From NCBI RefSeq assembly GCF_003992665.1, contig NZ_RZMX01000010.1:1-46542 (forward strand): 46,542 nt of DNA, read 5' to 3'. The position numbers were made by a program, and so were the translations under genes. This DNA comes from Pelagibacterium montanilacus. Its GTDB lineage: Bacteria; Pseudomonadota; Alphaproteobacteria; Rhizobiales; Devosiaceae. Of this stretch, positions 28,277 to 38,330 are shown piece by piece (the first letter of the stretch is position 1; every line of letters begins with the position of its first letter). The notes under the pieces were generated by a model. The model searched no databases. It was given only the letters and a program-made list of their open reading frames with translations, and was not told where the DNA came from.

Positions 28277-30979
28277 CTATCCCGCGTCGCCGGTGTCCAC
28301 CGGGTCCGAGGTTGCCGGGGCCGCCTCTGCATCCAGTTCGGCCCAGGCATCCATCACCGAGTCAAAAATCGCCGCGCCCTCATCACTCTTTTCCAGCGTG
28401 ATGATCGCGCGCCGCCCGGTGCCATAGACCATGGCCAGATCCATCCAGGCGCGCTCCCGCAGCAACTGGCGGTTGTTAGCCACGTCCTGATCGCTCGCGC
28501 CCGACAGCGCAAAGAGGAATGAATTGCCCACGATCCTGGCCGAAGCGCCGGTCAAAGGCTGTCCCTGCACCAATTCCTCGTCCTTGAGCAGCACGCCCGG
28601 GAGATTGGCGATATTACCGCCCACAAAGCTCTCGGCCACGGTGAAATTAACTTCCATCAGATGGCTGGCAGGAAGGTTGGAGTCCGAATTGCGCCGCAGC
28701 AGAATCCGGACATCTAGGTTCCGGGCCGGAATCGACGCTTCACCGATGATCGTGGGGTGCCCCAGTTCGTCGGTGCCGCGCGCCCATTCCACAGACCCCG
28801 AATAAGGCACGGCCCCGGCTGCGCCATTGGCCTGCTCTTCGAGCAGCAGCGATTGCGGCCCGTCCGCGGGAACGACGGCCGCTACGTCACCTTCCGTCGT
28901 TTCTCCCTCCGCCAACGGCTCTGGCGCCGTCTCGGTGGGCAACCGGTCGTTGAAGGTCGCATCGGGCGCCCCGTTCGCCGTGCTGTCGGGTGTCTCGGTT
29001 TCGGCCCCCGCTTCCCCATCCTCGGCCACAGCCTCGGGCACGGGCGGCACGTCCGGCGTTGTGTTGCCCGGCTCGGGCGTTTCGGGCTGGAGCGGCTCGG
29101 GCTCTTCCTCGACCGCAGCGACTTCCTGCTGCTGGAGCGGCTCGGTGGTATCGCCCTGCGCAAAGACCGTGGAAAGGTCGATATAGCCCTCCCGCCACGC
29201 CCAGAAACCACCCACACCGCCGCCCGCGAGCAGCAGAACCGCAATCAGAAGAAATACGCTCAGCGCGCCGAAGCCACGCCGGCCCTCTTCCTCGTCGTCC
29301 TCATCATCCTCGTCGTCTTCGGCCTCGTGATCCCCTTCGGCTCCGATGGCACCAGCCATTGGCCGTGCCTGCGCTGCGGGGACCGCCGCCCGCCCGCCAC
29401 GAGCCTCGGCAAAGGGCGTCTCGTCTGCCATGGAGAACGCGTCGGGCAACGGATCGACATCGCCCGGCTCAGCCTCTGCGTGCACGCTCTGGCTGCGGGC
29501 GGGAGCGCGGTCCGGGTCGACCGGCGCAACGGCCGCCGAACGCGCGGCTTCCGCCGCTTCCAGATCGCCCCGCGCTTCCCGGTCGAGCGTTGCGATGGCC
29601 CGATCAATCGCAACCTGAGCGTCGGTGAACTGTCCGCCATTGGCGTCCAGATCGACTTCGCGCACGCTCGACATTGCCTGACCGATGTAGGCGGCCGATG
29701 CGGCGGCGTCCGATACGGCCCCCTCACGCCCCCGCATGTCCACCGAGACATTGCGAATATCATAGGCGCGCGAGGCGTCGGGCAGCGGATCGAAATCGTC
29801 CCGCTCCTGATGGATCGGCAACTGCTCTGCGGGGCCGCGAAGCGGCAATCCACCCGGAGGCGCAAAGCGCGTCGCCGCCCGCGAGGGCCGGGATGCAGTC
29901 GACCGGCTGGCCGCTTCGGCCGCGGCAATGATCTCTTCGATGGACTGACCGTCATCGTTCAGGGGACCGGAATCATAACCATCGTCAAAGGGGCCATCTT
30001 CCCCCTCAGCGACCGCGTCGAACCGGTCGGGTTGGCGCTCGGGCGCGGACGGGCGCGATCGGGAGAACCCTGAATTGACCTTTATGCCCGTGCGGAACGG
30101 CGAGAACCGCGCACGGGGCTCTGGCTCGACGGCTTCGGGAGCCGGCTCATCCTCGAACTCGTCTTCCAGCGGTGGCGGAGCGGGTCGTGAAGGCGCCGAG
30201 CCCCGCGAAGCCCGAGAGCCCGGGCTTGCCGAGGCGGGACGGCTGGGCGCTGAACGCCGCGAGGGCGCTGCCGGGGCGGCAGATTCTTCGTCGTAATCGG
30301 GTGCATAGGGATCGCCGCCCGAAGCGGTCGGATCCTCGATAGCCGCCTCGAATCCATCATCGAAGGTATCCGGCTCCGAATCGGCAGGATATCCGGCCTG
30401 TGGATAGGGGTTCTGCCAGGTTTCCTCCTCGGGATACCCGCTTTGCGCATCATAGGCGTCGTGATCGGGATAAGAGGGGCGGCTGATCTTCTGGGCCGGC
30501 CGCGATGGCGCACTGGTCCGGGACTGTGGTTGAGGCCGCGAAGGCGCGCTGACCGGCAGGGAGGGTGCACTGGCGCGGGACGCCGGTCTCGGGCGCGAAG
30601 GCGCACTGGGCTGGGAGGCAGCGCTCGCCCGGCTCGGCATGGGACGCGAAGGCTGGGCCGGCTCGGGGCGGGAGGGCCCGCTCCGCACGGAGGGACGGGA
30701 CGGAGCGCTGGGCGCGGATCCGGCCGATGGACGGCTGCGCTCGGCGCCGCGCAGATTGCTCAGCAATTGCTCGGTCGCGCTCTGCTCGACCTCGCGGATG
30801 CAATCCTCGAGCTTGAGCCGTTGCTGGGTAATCTCGCGCGCAGGCAAGGGCGGCTCTACCGCCCGCAACTGCGCAACGAGAGCTGCCCTGGCCTTTTCGT
30901 AGACCGCGCGACGGTTGGCGCCAGTATTGTCCGGCAAAGCTTCGACTGCCTTGCGCAACAGTTCGCGATAATCGGCCAT
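28277..30979 (-). CDS. Large membrane-anchored protein with disordered Ala/Pro/Ser/Arg-rich region, function unknown
   Basis: The product has 900 residues. The N-terminal 80 residues are helical (MADYRELLRKAVEALPDNTG and a Gln/Glu-rich coil). Residues about 85-270 are low complexity, with many APSRP/SAPSRP units rich in Arg. Acidic and Pro-rich linkers follow, then a poly-acidic run (about 546-566) directly before one transmembrane helix (about 569-594, FGALSVFLLIAVLLLAGG). After a Glu/Pro-rich linker the C-terminal domain (about 710-885) looks folded and lies in the periplasm if the acidic side is cytoplasmic. It starts 46 bp after purA on the same strand with no terminator between, so it is probably co-transcribed. 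I recall similar proteins beside purA in other Hyphomicrobiales, but know no function. Confidence 0.8.
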   Translation of the reverse strand: MADYRELLRKAVEALPDNTGANRRAVYEKARAALVAQLRAVEPPLPAREITQQRLKLEDCIREVEQSATEQLLSNLRGAERSRPSAGSAPSAPSRPSVRSGPSRPEPAQPSRPMPSRASAASQPSAPSRPRPASRASAPSLPVSAPSRPQPQSRTSAPSRPAQKISRPSYPDHDAYDAQSGYPEEETWQNPYPQAGYPADSEPDTFDDGFEAAIEDPTASGGDPYAPDYDEESAAPAAPSRRSAPSRPASASPGSRASRGSAPSRPAPPPLEDEFEDEPAPEAVEPEPRARFSPFRTGIKVNSGFSRSRPSAPERQPDRFDAVAEGEDGPFDDGYDSGPLNDDGQSIEEIIAAAEAASRSTASRPSRAATRFAPPGGLPLRGPAEQLPIHQERDDFDPLPDASRAYDIRNVSVDMRGREGAVSDAAASAAYIGQAMSSVREVDLDANGGQFTDAQVAIDRAIATLDREARGDLEAAEAARSAAVAPVDPDRAPARSQSVHAEAEPGDVDPLPDAFSMADETPFAEARGGRAAVPAAQARPMAGAIGAEGDHEAEDDEDDEDDEEEGRRGFGALSVFLLIAVLLLAGGGVGGFWAWREGYIDLSTVFAQGDTTEPLQQQEVAAVEEEPEPLQPETPEPGNTTPDVPPVPEAVAEDGEAGAETETPDSTANGAPDATFNDRLPTETAPEPLAEGETTEGDVAAVVPADGPQSLLLEEQANGAAGAVPYSGSVEWARGTDELGHPTIIGEASIPARNLDVRILLRRNSDSNLPASHLMEVNFTVAESFVGGNIANLPGVLLKDEELVQGQPLTGASARIVGNSFLFALSGASDQDVANNRQLLRERAWMDLAMVYGTGRRAIITLEKSDEGAAIFDSVMDAWAELDAEAAPATSDPVDTGDAG

Positions 30980-31025
30980 TATTTACTCAACGTCATGGTC
31001 GTGCCGAAGGTTCTATCAAAAAAAC

Positions 31026-32315
31026 CTAAACTTGGAACGGGTCCTGTACCAAAATCGTGTCCTCGCGTTCCGGACTGGTCGACAGCATCGCCACCGGCGC
31101 GCCGATCAGCTCTTCCACGCGGCGGACATACTTGACCGCCTGCGCTGGCAGATCGGCCCAGCTTCTGGCGCCTGCTGTGGTTTCAGCCCAACCCTCAAGG
31201 GATTCGTATATGGGCTTGACTCCACTTTGTGCCCCCATTGAGGCAGGCAGGTAATCAATTCGCGTTCCATTGAGTTCATAGCCCACGCAGACCCGGATTT
31301 CCTCGAGGCCATCAAGCACGTCGAGCTTGGTCAGCGCGATCCCGTGGATCCCCGAGGTGCGCACCGTTTGACGCACGATCACCGCGTCGAACCAGCCGCA
31401 GCGACGCTTGCGCCCGGTCACGACCCCGAACTCCCGGCCCCGCTCGCCCAGGAACTGGCCGACCTCGTTGTCCTGCTCGGTCGGGAACGGACCTTCCCCC
31501 ACCCGTGTCGTGTAGGCCTTGGTGATCCCCAGGACATAATCGATCGCCGAGGGCCCCAGCCCCGAACCCGGCGCGGCCTGCCCAGCCACGGTGTTCGATG
31601 AGGTCACAAACGGATAGGTGCCGTGATCGTTGTCGAGCAGAGCCCCCTGAGCGCCTTCGAACAGGATGCGCTCGCCCCTGCGGCGGCGCTCGTCCAGCAG
31701 GGCCCAGACCCGGTCCACATAGGGCAGCACCTTGTCCGAGACGGCCATCAGCTCGTCCCATATCCGCTGGGCCGGGATTTCGTCGATTCCCATGCCCCGG
31801 CGCAGCGCGTTGTGGTGGGTCAGAAGACGCTCGATCTTGGCCATGAGCGTCTCGGGCTCGGCCAGATCGATCACGCGGATCGCGCGGCGGCCCACCTTGT
31901 CCTCATAGGCCGGGCCGATCCCGCGCTTGGTGGTCCCGATCTTGAGCCCGCTCGTGGCGTTCTCGCGGATCGCGTCGAGCTCCTGGTGCACCGACAGGAT
32001 GAGCGGCGCGTTGTCGGCAATCCGCAGCAGCTCGGGCGTGATCGTCACCCCCTGGCCGGCCAGCTTGTCGATCTCCTCGACCAGATGCCGGGGATCGACC
32101 ACCACACCGTTGCCGATCACCGAGAACTTGCCGCGTACGAGCCCGGAGGGAAGCAGCGAGAGCTTGTAGCTCACCCCGTCTATGACGAGGGTATGTCCGG
32201 CATTGTGCCCGCCCTGATAGCGCACCACCACATCGGCGCGCTCCGAAAGCCAGTCCACGATCTTGCCTTTGCCCTCGTCGCCCCATTGCGAGCCGACCAC
32301 AACAACGTTTGCCAC
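31026..32315 (-). CDS. purA: Adenylosuccinate synthetase
   Basis: The product has 429 residues from the GTG at 32315, giving the standard N-terminus (M)[17 protein letters not shown]; the longer ORF adds 17 unrelated residues. Motifs: GDEGKGK phosphate loop with the catalytic Asp, QGGHNAGHT with the catalytic His, [11 protein letters not shown] for IMP binding, [20 protein letters not shown], and the C-terminal [11 protein letters not shown]. The enzyme joins aspartate to IMP with GTP, the first committed step to AMP, in the cytoplasm. It is the first gene of a probable two-gene unit with the 900-residue membrane protein and diverges from the DMT transporter. Confidence 0.98.
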   Translation of the reverse strand: MANVVVVGSQWGDEGKGKIVDWLSERADVVVRYQGGHNAGHTLVIDGVSYKLSLLPSGLVRGKFSVIGNGVVVDPRHLVEEIDKLAGQGVTITPELLRIADNAPLILSVHQELDAIRENATSGLKIGTTKRGIGPAYEDKVGRRAIRVIDLAEPETLMAKIERLLTHHNALRRGMGIDEIPAQRIWDELMAVSDKVLPYVDRVWALLDERRRRGERILFEGAQGALLDNDHGTYPFVTSSNTVAGQAAPGSGLGPSAIDYVLGITKAYTTRVGEGPFPTEQDNEVGQFLGERGREFGVVTGRKRRCGWFDAVIVRQTVRTSGIHGIALTKLDVLDGLEEIRVCVGYELNGTRIDYLPASMGAQSGVKPIYESLEGWAETTAGARSWADLPAQAVKYVRRVEELIGAPVAMLSTSPEREDTILVQDPFQV

Positions 32316-32497
32316 AGTGCCAATTACCCTTTCATATTCACCACGAAGCGGCGCCGGCGGGTCCATCGACCTCGCCTTGCCACCCTCAATGCCGGGGAAA
32401 TCCGCGCGCGCCGATCAACGGCTGGTTTCGATTGCCCATTCAATCGCGGCGCGAAATGCTCTAAGCCCCCCGGGGTCTATAACCCACAAGGGGGCTC

Positions 32498-33475
32498 ATG
32501 ACAAAGCTCAAGAACGACCCTGGATCGGGCGGGGGATGGCTCGCTGCCCTCGCGGGACAGTCCTATCTTCTGCTGGTGCTCGCCCAACTATCCTGGGCGG
32601 GCAATATCGTCTCTGGCAAGCTGGCGGTCGACCAGATCGACCCGCTTTCGCTGTCTCTGCTGCGCTGGACCATCGCGCTGCTCGTGCTCGCGCCCTTTGC
32701 GCTCTCCCACGTGCGCCGGGACCTGCCCGCGATCAAATCCAATCTGCACTGGCTCTGCCTTTATGGCGCGCTGGGTTTTACCACCTTCAACGTGCTGATT
32801 TACGGGGCCTCGACCTTCACCTCCTCAATCAACATCTCGATGGAGCAGGCCGCGATTCCGGTCCTCGTGATGGTGGGCAATTTTCTCGTCTTTAAAGTCC
32901 GGGCCACCTGGATGCACATTCTGGGCGTCATCCTGACCATCTACGGAGTGGCCATGGTTGCCACCCATGGCGAGCCCGCCCGCATCCTGGGGCTCGACGT
33001 CAATATCGGCGACGGAATGGTCCTGCTCGCCTGCCTCTGTTACGCGTTCTATTCGCTTGTCCTGCGCTTCCGGCCGGCTATCCACTGGCTGAGTTTCCTG
33101 TTCGTGACCACCGCAGCCGCCGCGCTCGCGGCGCTCGGCTACCAGCTGTCGCTGGGCGGTGGCCCCGGTGCCTTGGTTGACGCCGTCGCCAACACCCCGC
33201 CCGCCGGCTGGATCATCGTTGGCTATGTCGCGATCTTCCCCTCGATCCTTGCCCAGCTCTGCTATGCGCGGGGCGTGGAATTGATCGGCCCGAACCGGGC
33301 GAGCCTCTTTATCAACCTGCTGCCGGTCTTCGGTGCCATCCTCTCGGTGGTCCTCGCGGGGGAAAAGCTGGAGGGTTATCACCTCATTGCGGCGCTCTTT
33401 ATCATCGGGGGGATCGTGATCGCCGAATACGCAGCCCGCCGCCGCACGGCACGGACCCTCAAGCCGCCGGTCTGA
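32498..33475 (+). CDS. DMT-superfamily (EamA) transporter
   Basis: The product has 325 residues from an ATG with AAGGGGG just upstream. About ten hydrophobic helices are visible in two EamA repeats (about 22-160 and 172-312); each starts with the typical pattern (LLVLAQLSWAGNIVSGKLA; MVLLACLCYAFYSLVLRF). Members export amino acids, nucleosides or drugs across the inner membrane; the substrate cannot be told. It stands alone between purA (divergent) and the DUF459 gene (convergent, 25-bp gap). Confidence 0.88.
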   Translation: MTKLKNDPGSGGGWLAALAGQSYLLLVLAQLSWAGNIVSGKLAVDQIDPLSLSLLRWTIALLVLAPFALSHVRRDLPAIKSNLHWLCLYGALGFTTFNVLIYGASTFTSSINISMEQAAIPVLVMVGNFLVFKVRATWMHILGVILTIYGVAMVATHGEPARILGLDVNIGDGMVLLACLCYAFYSLVLRFRPAIHWLSFLFVTTAAAALAALGYQLSLGGGPGALVDAVANTPPAGWIIVGYVAIFPSILAQLCYARGVELIGPNRASLFINLLPVFGAILSVVLAGEKLEGYHLIAALFIIGGIVIAEYAARRRTARTLKPPV

Positions 33476-33500
33476 GCGGTAAGGAGCTGGCCCCCGGCCC

Positions 33501-34712
33501 TCACCGCCCGGTCGGGTTCTCCACGACCGGGCCGTCCGCTTCGGCCGACCGGCCGACCCCAAAAGCATCGACACGCCCAGAAGGCGCGGCCAGCAGATCC
33601 TCGAGCGCAAAAGCCGAAGGCCGAACGGGCCCGGCCTCCAGATCGGCCAGCAGCAGATCGCCCGCACGCTGCGCGCCCCCGCCAATCTGCCGGATCGAGC
33701 CCGCGGTTTCATAGAGCCGCATCTGCCCCAATCCCTGAAAGGGAGGCCGAAGCAACCCGGCGGCATCAGTGCCCGCAAGAAGGTCCGCCACCTCCACGCT
33801 GAGCCCGCCCCCGCTGTAATGACGCCCGAGGGCACCATCGACGTAGAACGCCAGCTTGTCGGACCCGGCATCGGAAAAGTGGATGCCGTCGGACTTGCGC
33901 ATGGACACCGTCTGGCCGTTGAGATCGGGGCCGGACGCGGCATAGCCGCCATCAGGCCCCATGTAGCGCTCATAGGTTTCCACCCATTCGCCGCCCGCCG
34001 CGGTCACCGCCTCCCTGTGCAGGGCCGAAATCTGCACCATGTCGGCTGAATAGCTGGGCTGCTCCATGGGCGGCAATTCGATCCAGACCACGGGCTTGCC
34101 CTCCGCGCGCAGCGCATCGAGAAAGCGATCGAGCCGCGCGCTATAGGCCTGTCTCCACCCGTCCGAAAGCGGCGAAGATCCGCCGAGGGCCTGCCGGTCG
34201 TTGATCCCGATCGCCACCACCGCGATATCGAACCGGTCCGCGGACAGCGCATCGGTCAGCGTGCGGTTCCAATCGTGGAAATCGTCGCGCACGAACCCCG
34301 AGGAGCCCACCCCCATACCCAGCACGGCCGTCTGGGGATCATCGGCGTAAAACCGCTGCATGGCGCGCGCCAGATCCACGGCGAGGGAATCCCCCATCAC
34401 CGCGATACGGGTCGCGTCCTCGGCCTTGTCGGCGGCCGGAGCGGGCGCCGGAGCACTTGCCTGACGCGCGGGCGCCGGCGCGCTCTGGCGCCGCGGCGCA
34501 GGGGCTGGCGCGGGCTGGGTCCGCCTTGGCTGGGCCTGGGCCGGAGCCTGTGCGGGCGGAGCCGCCTGCTGGGTCTGCTGGTCGTCGCTGCCGAACAGCA
34601 CTTCAAAAAGGCTCCGGCGCGGCCGATCCTGACCGAACGCCTCTGGCACAGCGAGCGGGACGACCAGCACAGCTAGCACGAGGCAGACCATGAAATGCTT
34701 GAGCGTTGTCAT
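33501..34712 (-). CDS. Periplasmic SGNH/GDSL hydrolase (DUF459 family)
   Basis: The product has 403 residues. A signal peptide (1-27, ending AFG) is followed by a Pro/Ala/Gln-rich linker (about 45-97). The SGNH core has block I VMGDSLAVDL (Ser109), the Gly in VLGMGVGSSGF, GINDR, and the Asp-His pair in DGIHFSDAG. Such enzymes remove or transfer acyl groups on cell-envelope glycans; in Rhizobiales DUF459 proteins are often thought to act on polysaccharide, which fits the nearby galE/galU genes. The C-terminal 80 residues are poorly conserved and may be disordered. It is convergent with the DMT gene and follows galE on the same strand (41-bp gap). Confidence 0.8.
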   Translation of the reverse strand: MTTLKHFMVCLVLAVLVVPLAVPEAFGQDRPRRSLFEVLFGSDDQQTQQAAPPAQAPAQAQPRRTQPAPAPAPRRQSAPAPARQASAPAPAPAADKAEDATRIAVMGDSLAVDLARAMQRFYADDPQTAVLGMGVGSSGFVRDDFHDWNRTLTDALSADRFDIAVVAIGINDRQALGGSSPLSDGWRQAYSARLDRFLDALRAEGKPVVWIELPPMEQPSYSADMVQISALHREAVTAAGGEWVETYERYMGPDGGYAASGPDLNGQTVSMRKSDGIHFSDAGSDKLAFYVDGALGRHYSGGGLSVEVADLLAGTDAAGLLRPPFQGLGQMRLYETAGSIRQIGGGAQRAGDLLLADLEAGPVRPSAFALEDLLAAPSGRVDAFGVGRSAEADGPVVENPTGR

Positions 34713-34753
34713 TGTGAGAGCTTACCCCAACTGCACCGGCACGACAAAACACG

Positions 34754-35755
34754 TCACCTCGAGCGATCGATATCGTTCCGGACCATCAGCTTCTGCTCCC
34801 AGGCGTGGGCCGCGGCGACGATCTCGTCGAGATGATCGTGCGCCGGCACCCACCCCATGGCGCGGATCCGCTCTGCGCCCGCAACGATCGAGGCAGGGTC
34901 CCCTGCCCTCCGATCCCCCCGCGTGACGGGGAAATCCACCCCCGTGACCGCCTTGACCTCGGCAATCACGTCATCGACGGAGAACCCGCGTCCATATCCG
35001 CAATTGAGTGTGACGCTCTCGCCCCCGGCCCGCAGATGCGCCAGCACCACCCCATGGGCCGCAGCCAGGTCCGAGACATGGATATAATCGCGCACGCAGG
35101 TGCCGTCGGGCGTGGGATAGTCGGTGCCGAACACGCTCATGGACGGCCTGAGCCCCAGCGCGGTCTGCACGGCGACCTTGATCAGGTGGGTCGCTTCGGC
35201 GGTCGCCTGGCCGGATCGCAATTGAGGGTCCGCTCCGGCAACGTTGAAATAGCGCAGCACGCCGAATTTCAGGGGATGGGCCGCCGCGACGTCGGCCAGC
35301 ATCCATTCGCTCATCAGCTTTGAACGCCCATAAGGAGAGATCGGGGCCAGTGGCACATCCTCGCCGACCGGCTCGAGCCCGCCGACCAGCCCATAGACCG
35401 CTGCGGTCGAGGAAAAGATGAAATGTTCCACGCCCCCCGCCACGCAGGCCTCGATCAGCGTCCGGGTCGCGGCGGTGTTGTTGGCGTAATATTTGAGCGG
35501 ATTGCCCACAGATTCGGGCACCACGACCGACCCCGCGAAATGGATCACCGAGCGCACGTCATGCTCTGCGATCAGCCGCGCAACCAGTTCGGTGTCTGCG
35601 ACGTTGCCTGCCACGAAACGGGCACGGGAATCGACCAGCCATTGGAAGCCTGTGATCAGCGCGTCGAGCACCACGACCTCCTCGCCAGCGTCGAGAAGAT
35701 TGAGGACCATATGCGAGCCGATATAGCCTGCTCCGCCAGTGACAAGTACGCTCAT
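34754..35755 (-). CDS. galE: UDP-glucose 4-epimerase
   Basis: The product has 333 residues from the ATG at 35755, giving MSVLVTGGAGYIGSH; upstream in-frame sequence overlaps the galU side and is not coding. The NAD-binding GxxGxxG is at the N-terminus, the catalytic Ser in FIFSSTAAVYG and the Tyr-Lys pair in SPYGRSKLMSE. LRYFNVAGADP and VRDYIHVSDLAAAH are family signatures. It interconverts UDP-glucose and UDP-galactose for lipopolysaccharide or exopolysaccharide. It is divergent from galU, which makes its substrate. Confidence 0.95.
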   Translation of the reverse strand: MSVLVTGGAGYIGSHMVLNLLDAGEEVVVLDALITGFQWLVDSRARFVAGNVADTELVARLIAEHDVRSVIHFAGSVVVPESVGNPLKYYANNTAATRTLIEACVAGGVEHFIFSSTAAVYGLVGGLEPVGEDVPLAPISPYGRSKLMSEWMLADVAAAHPLKFGVLRYFNVAGADPQLRSGQATAEATHLIKVAVQTALGLRPSMSVFGTDYPTPDGTCVRDYIHVSDLAAAHGVVLAHLRAGGESVTLNCGYGRGFSVDDVIAEVKAVTGVDFPVTRGDRRAGDPASIVAGAERIRAMGWVPAHDHLDEIVAAAHAWEQKLMVRNDIDRSR

Positions 35756-35874
35756 GAACACCCCATGCCATTGACCCTGATGGTCAAACCGTTCGAAACT
35801 GACACCCATAACCAGAACGGGCGCCGACCGAGACACTGTTGGCCCGCAGCCAGTTTGTAAAGGAGCCTTACCCC

Positions 35875-36771
35875 TTGGTTCGCAGAGTTCGTACAGCCGT
35901 CCTGCCCGTCGCCGGCCTGGGCACCCGCTTCCTGCCCGCCACAAAGGCTATGCCCAAGGAAATGCTCACCGTGGTGGACAAGCCCGTCATCCAGTATGCG
36001 GTAGACGAAGCCCGGGAAGCGGGCATCGAGCATCTGGTATTCGTGACCGGCCGGAACAAGGGCGTGATCGAGGACCATTTCGACCGCCAGTTCGAGCTCG
36101 AAGCCACCCTCGAATCGCGCGGCAAGCTCGAAGAGCTCGAACAGCTTCGCCGCGATCTGCCCCGCGCCGGCCAGACCAGCTTCACCCGCCAGCAGGAGCC
36201 TTTGGGGCTCGGCCATGCGGTCTGGTGCGCGCGCGACATCGTGGGCCGCGAGCCCTTCGCGCTGCTGCTCCCCGACATGATCTTCAAATCCGAACCGGGC
36301 GTCCTCAAGCAGATGATGGACGCCTATGAGGAAAGCGGCGGAAACGTCATCGCCGTCGAGGAAGTCGATCCTGCGGACGTCGCCTCTTATGGCGTGGTGG
36401 CCCGCGGCGAAGGCCCTGACAGCGGCTTTTCGATCACCGGCATGGTGGAAAAGCCCAGCCCCGAGGAGGCGCCCTCCAATCTCATCATTTCGGGCCGCTA
36501 CATCCTCCAGCCCGAGATCTTCATGCTGCTGTCCGAGCAGACCGTGGGCACGGGCGGGGAAATCCAGATCACCGATTCCATGCGCCACCTGATGGACATG
36601 CAGCCCTTCACCGGCGTGAAATACGAAGGCCGGTCCTTCGACTGCGGCTCCAAGATCGGCTTTCTCACCGCCAATGTGGTCTTTGCGCTCGACCGGCCCG
36701 ACATCGCCGAAACCTTCATGGACGAGTTGCGGGCCCTGACCGGGGAAATCCCCATCACCGTCGAAGAGTGA
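35875..36771 (+). CDS. galU: UTP-glucose-1-phosphate uridylyltransferase
   Basis: The product has 298 residues. The best start is TTG at 35875, with AAGGAG 9 nt upstream, giving (M)[19 protein letters not shown]; the in-frame TTG at 35839 lacks a site. The nucleotidyltransferase signature [19 protein letters not shown] is complete, followed by [21 protein letters not shown] and the C-terminal [13 protein letters not shown] block. It makes UDP-glucose from UTP and glucose-1-phosphate. Its stop overlaps the end of the convergent barrel gene by 17 bp. Confidence 0.95.
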   Translation: MVRRVRTAVLPVAGLGTRFLPATKAMPKEMLTVVDKPVIQYAVDEAREAGIEHLVFVTGRNKGVIEDHFDRQFELEATLESRGKLEELEQLRRDLPRAGQTSFTRQQEPLGLGHAVWCARDIVGREPFALLLPDMIFKSEPGVLKQMMDAYEESGGNVIAVEEVDPADVASYGVVARGEGPDSGFSITGMVEKPSPEEAPSNLIISGRYILQPEIFMLLSEQTVGTGGEIQITDSMRHLMDMQPFTGVKYEGRSFDCGSKIGFLTANVVFALDRPDIAETFMDELRALTGEIPITVEE

Positions 36772-38128
36772 GCCCTGCCCCGATCCGGTGCTCATCGGCC
36801 TCGGCCGGGACCTGTGCCGGGTCGGTGCGCACCGCGTAATCATAACTCAGCGATGCCGCCACATGCGGGCCGATCTCCAACGTTCCGCTGGCGCCCGCGC
36901 CCAGCCGGCGGCTCGCTGGCTCATCCCCGGATTCGTCCTCCCAGCGGGCCTCGACCCGCGCGGTCAGCGACAGAAAGGGATTGATGCGATAGTCGGCACT
37001 GGCTTCCAGACCATGGGTGGTCCGGGGGCCTTGATCGGCCGAACCCGGCTCGATGCTGGTATCGAACGCCATCCGCAGCCCCAGCGTCGGGTTGGGGTCG
37101 AACTGCACACTCGATTCAAACAGCAGATCGTCCGCTTCAGTCGCGCCCGTACCGTCGTCTCGCCGCCACCCCTGCCCGATCACGGCCTCCCCGCTCCAGC
37201 CATTGGTCCATTGCGCGGATGCACCGACCAGAAGGCTGAGCGCAGTGCTCGACCGCCCCAGATCGAACCGGTCGTTCGCTATCCGCGCTTCAATGAACGG
37301 CGCAAGGATCGGGGAAACGGAATAGCCCAGCCGCAGCCCTGCGCCCGTGCGCCAGCCGCTCTCGGTCTCGTCCTCCGAGACCGTGCGGCCTGCAGAAATC
37401 TGCCCGCTCGCGTCCAGCCGACCGAAGCGTCGGGACACCCCCGCCTCGCCCTCGATAGTGACCACCGGCGCGTCGACCTCACCGCCCCCGCCTAGCCCGT
37501 CGGGGTCCGGATCGGTCACCGACAGCCCACCCGAAAGCGCGACCGCGGTCACCGAATCGATCTGCCGCCCATACGCGCCATCGATCTCGACGCTCCGGGC
37601 CTGGACATCGTCCTCGGCCCGCACCAGCCGGGCCGATCCGCGCAGATCCAGCGAATCGCCCGGCCCAGTGCGCGTGAGCGCGAAGGACGGAATGATCCCC
37701 AGCTCGAACCGGGTCCCCTCCTCATCGAGAACGGCGGTTCCCCGGGTTTCGAGTGCAAATTCCGTCTCGAAGGGCAAACTCTGGATCGGCTCGGGAGGCG
37801 CCGGGGGCGCGTTGAAGGCTTCCGGCTGATGGTACACAGACGCAAGCGACGGCCGAGGCTCCGGGGCCACCGGCCCAGGCGCGGGCGTCCTGGCCACCGG
37901 TGCCGGCGCGGGCACAGGTGCCGCGGCCGCCCGGTCCGGGATATCGCCCGCACCTCGCGTTCCGTAGTGGCAGAGCATGGCCGCCTCGCAGAACGGGCTG
38001 TAGGAGGTGCGCAACAGATCGAGATTGTCGGTATGCGAGCCATCGCCCTGCGCAAGGGCGCCCAGCCCCGTCACCAGAAGCGGCGCGGCCGCGACGAGGC
38101 TCAGACGATGCCGATGCGGGCGGATCAT
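36755..38128 (-). CDS. Outer-membrane beta-barrel protein, function unknown
   Basis: The product has 457 residues from the ATG at 38128 (GGAG upstream, good signal peptide [19 protein letters not shown]). An ATG at 38167 with AAGGTGGGG is an alternative adding 13 residues. After the signal comes a segment with a Cys pair ([11 protein letters not shown]) and a Pro/Ala linker (about 70-125). About 14 amphipathic strands follow to the C-terminus, of the outer-membrane beta-barrel type seen in many Rhizobiales. The chain ends in Arg rather than an aromatic residue. It is divergent from motAB and shares a region holding two CtrA-like boxes. No enzymatic motif was seen. Confidence 0.7.
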   Translation of the reverse strand: MIRPHRHRLSLVAAAPLLVTGLGALAQGDGSHTDNLDLLRTSYSPFCEAAMLCHYGTRGAGDIPDRAAAAPVPAPAPVARTPAPGPVAPEPRPSLASVYHQPEAFNAPPAPPEPIQSLPFETEFALETRGTAVLDEEGTRFELGIIPSFALTRTGPGDSLDLRGSARLVRAEDDVQARSVEIDGAYGRQIDSVTAVALSGGLSVTDPDPDGLGGGGEVDAPVVTIEGEAGVSRRFGRLDASGQISAGRTVSEDETESGWRTGAGLRLGYSVSPILAPFIEARIANDRFDLGRSSTALSLLVGASAQWTNGWSGEAVIGQGWRRDDGTGATEADDLLFESSVQFDPNPTLGLRMAFDTSIEPGSADQGPRTTHGLEASADYRINPFLSLTARVEARWEDESGDEPASRRLGAGASGTLEIGPHVAASLSYDYAVRTDPAQVPAEADEHRIGAGLTLRR

Positions 38129-38190
38129 GAAGGCTCCAGATGCCGGTGTCCGGCGCGAGGACACCATCACCCCACCTTGGAAGTTTATGG

Positions 38191-38205
38191 TTAACAAAGC
38201 TTTAG
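38191..38205. promoter_or_regulatory. Near-consensus CtrA box (TTAA-N7-TTAG)
   Basis: It is one base off the TTAA-N7-TTAA consensus and lies 126 bp upstream of motA in the divergent region with the barrel gene. A second copy with the same single mismatch lies 45 bp downstream. Confidence 0.45.
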
Positions 38206-38250
38206 CGCCGCAGCGAACCGGCAGATACGCGCACAGGGCGCAGCACCCGA

Positions 38251-38265
38251 TTAAGGGCTGATTAG
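38251..38265. promoter_or_regulatory. Near-consensus CtrA box (TTAA-N7-TTAG), motA-proximal
   Basis: It has the same pattern as the box at 38191-38205 and lies 65 bp upstream of the motA start, a distance suited to a -35-overlapping activator site. CtrA control of motility genes is established in several alphaproteobacteria; its use here is inferred. Confidence 0.45.
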
Positions 38266-38330
38266 CCTATGGCCCTTAGAGTGCCCGCATCAGTATCGCG
38301 TACGTGCCCGCCCGGCACGAGGAGTAGGGC

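Noticed and set aside
32825..33973. 382-residue minus-strand ORF
   Set aside because: It is antisense to the DMT transporter and out of frame with the DUF459 gene.
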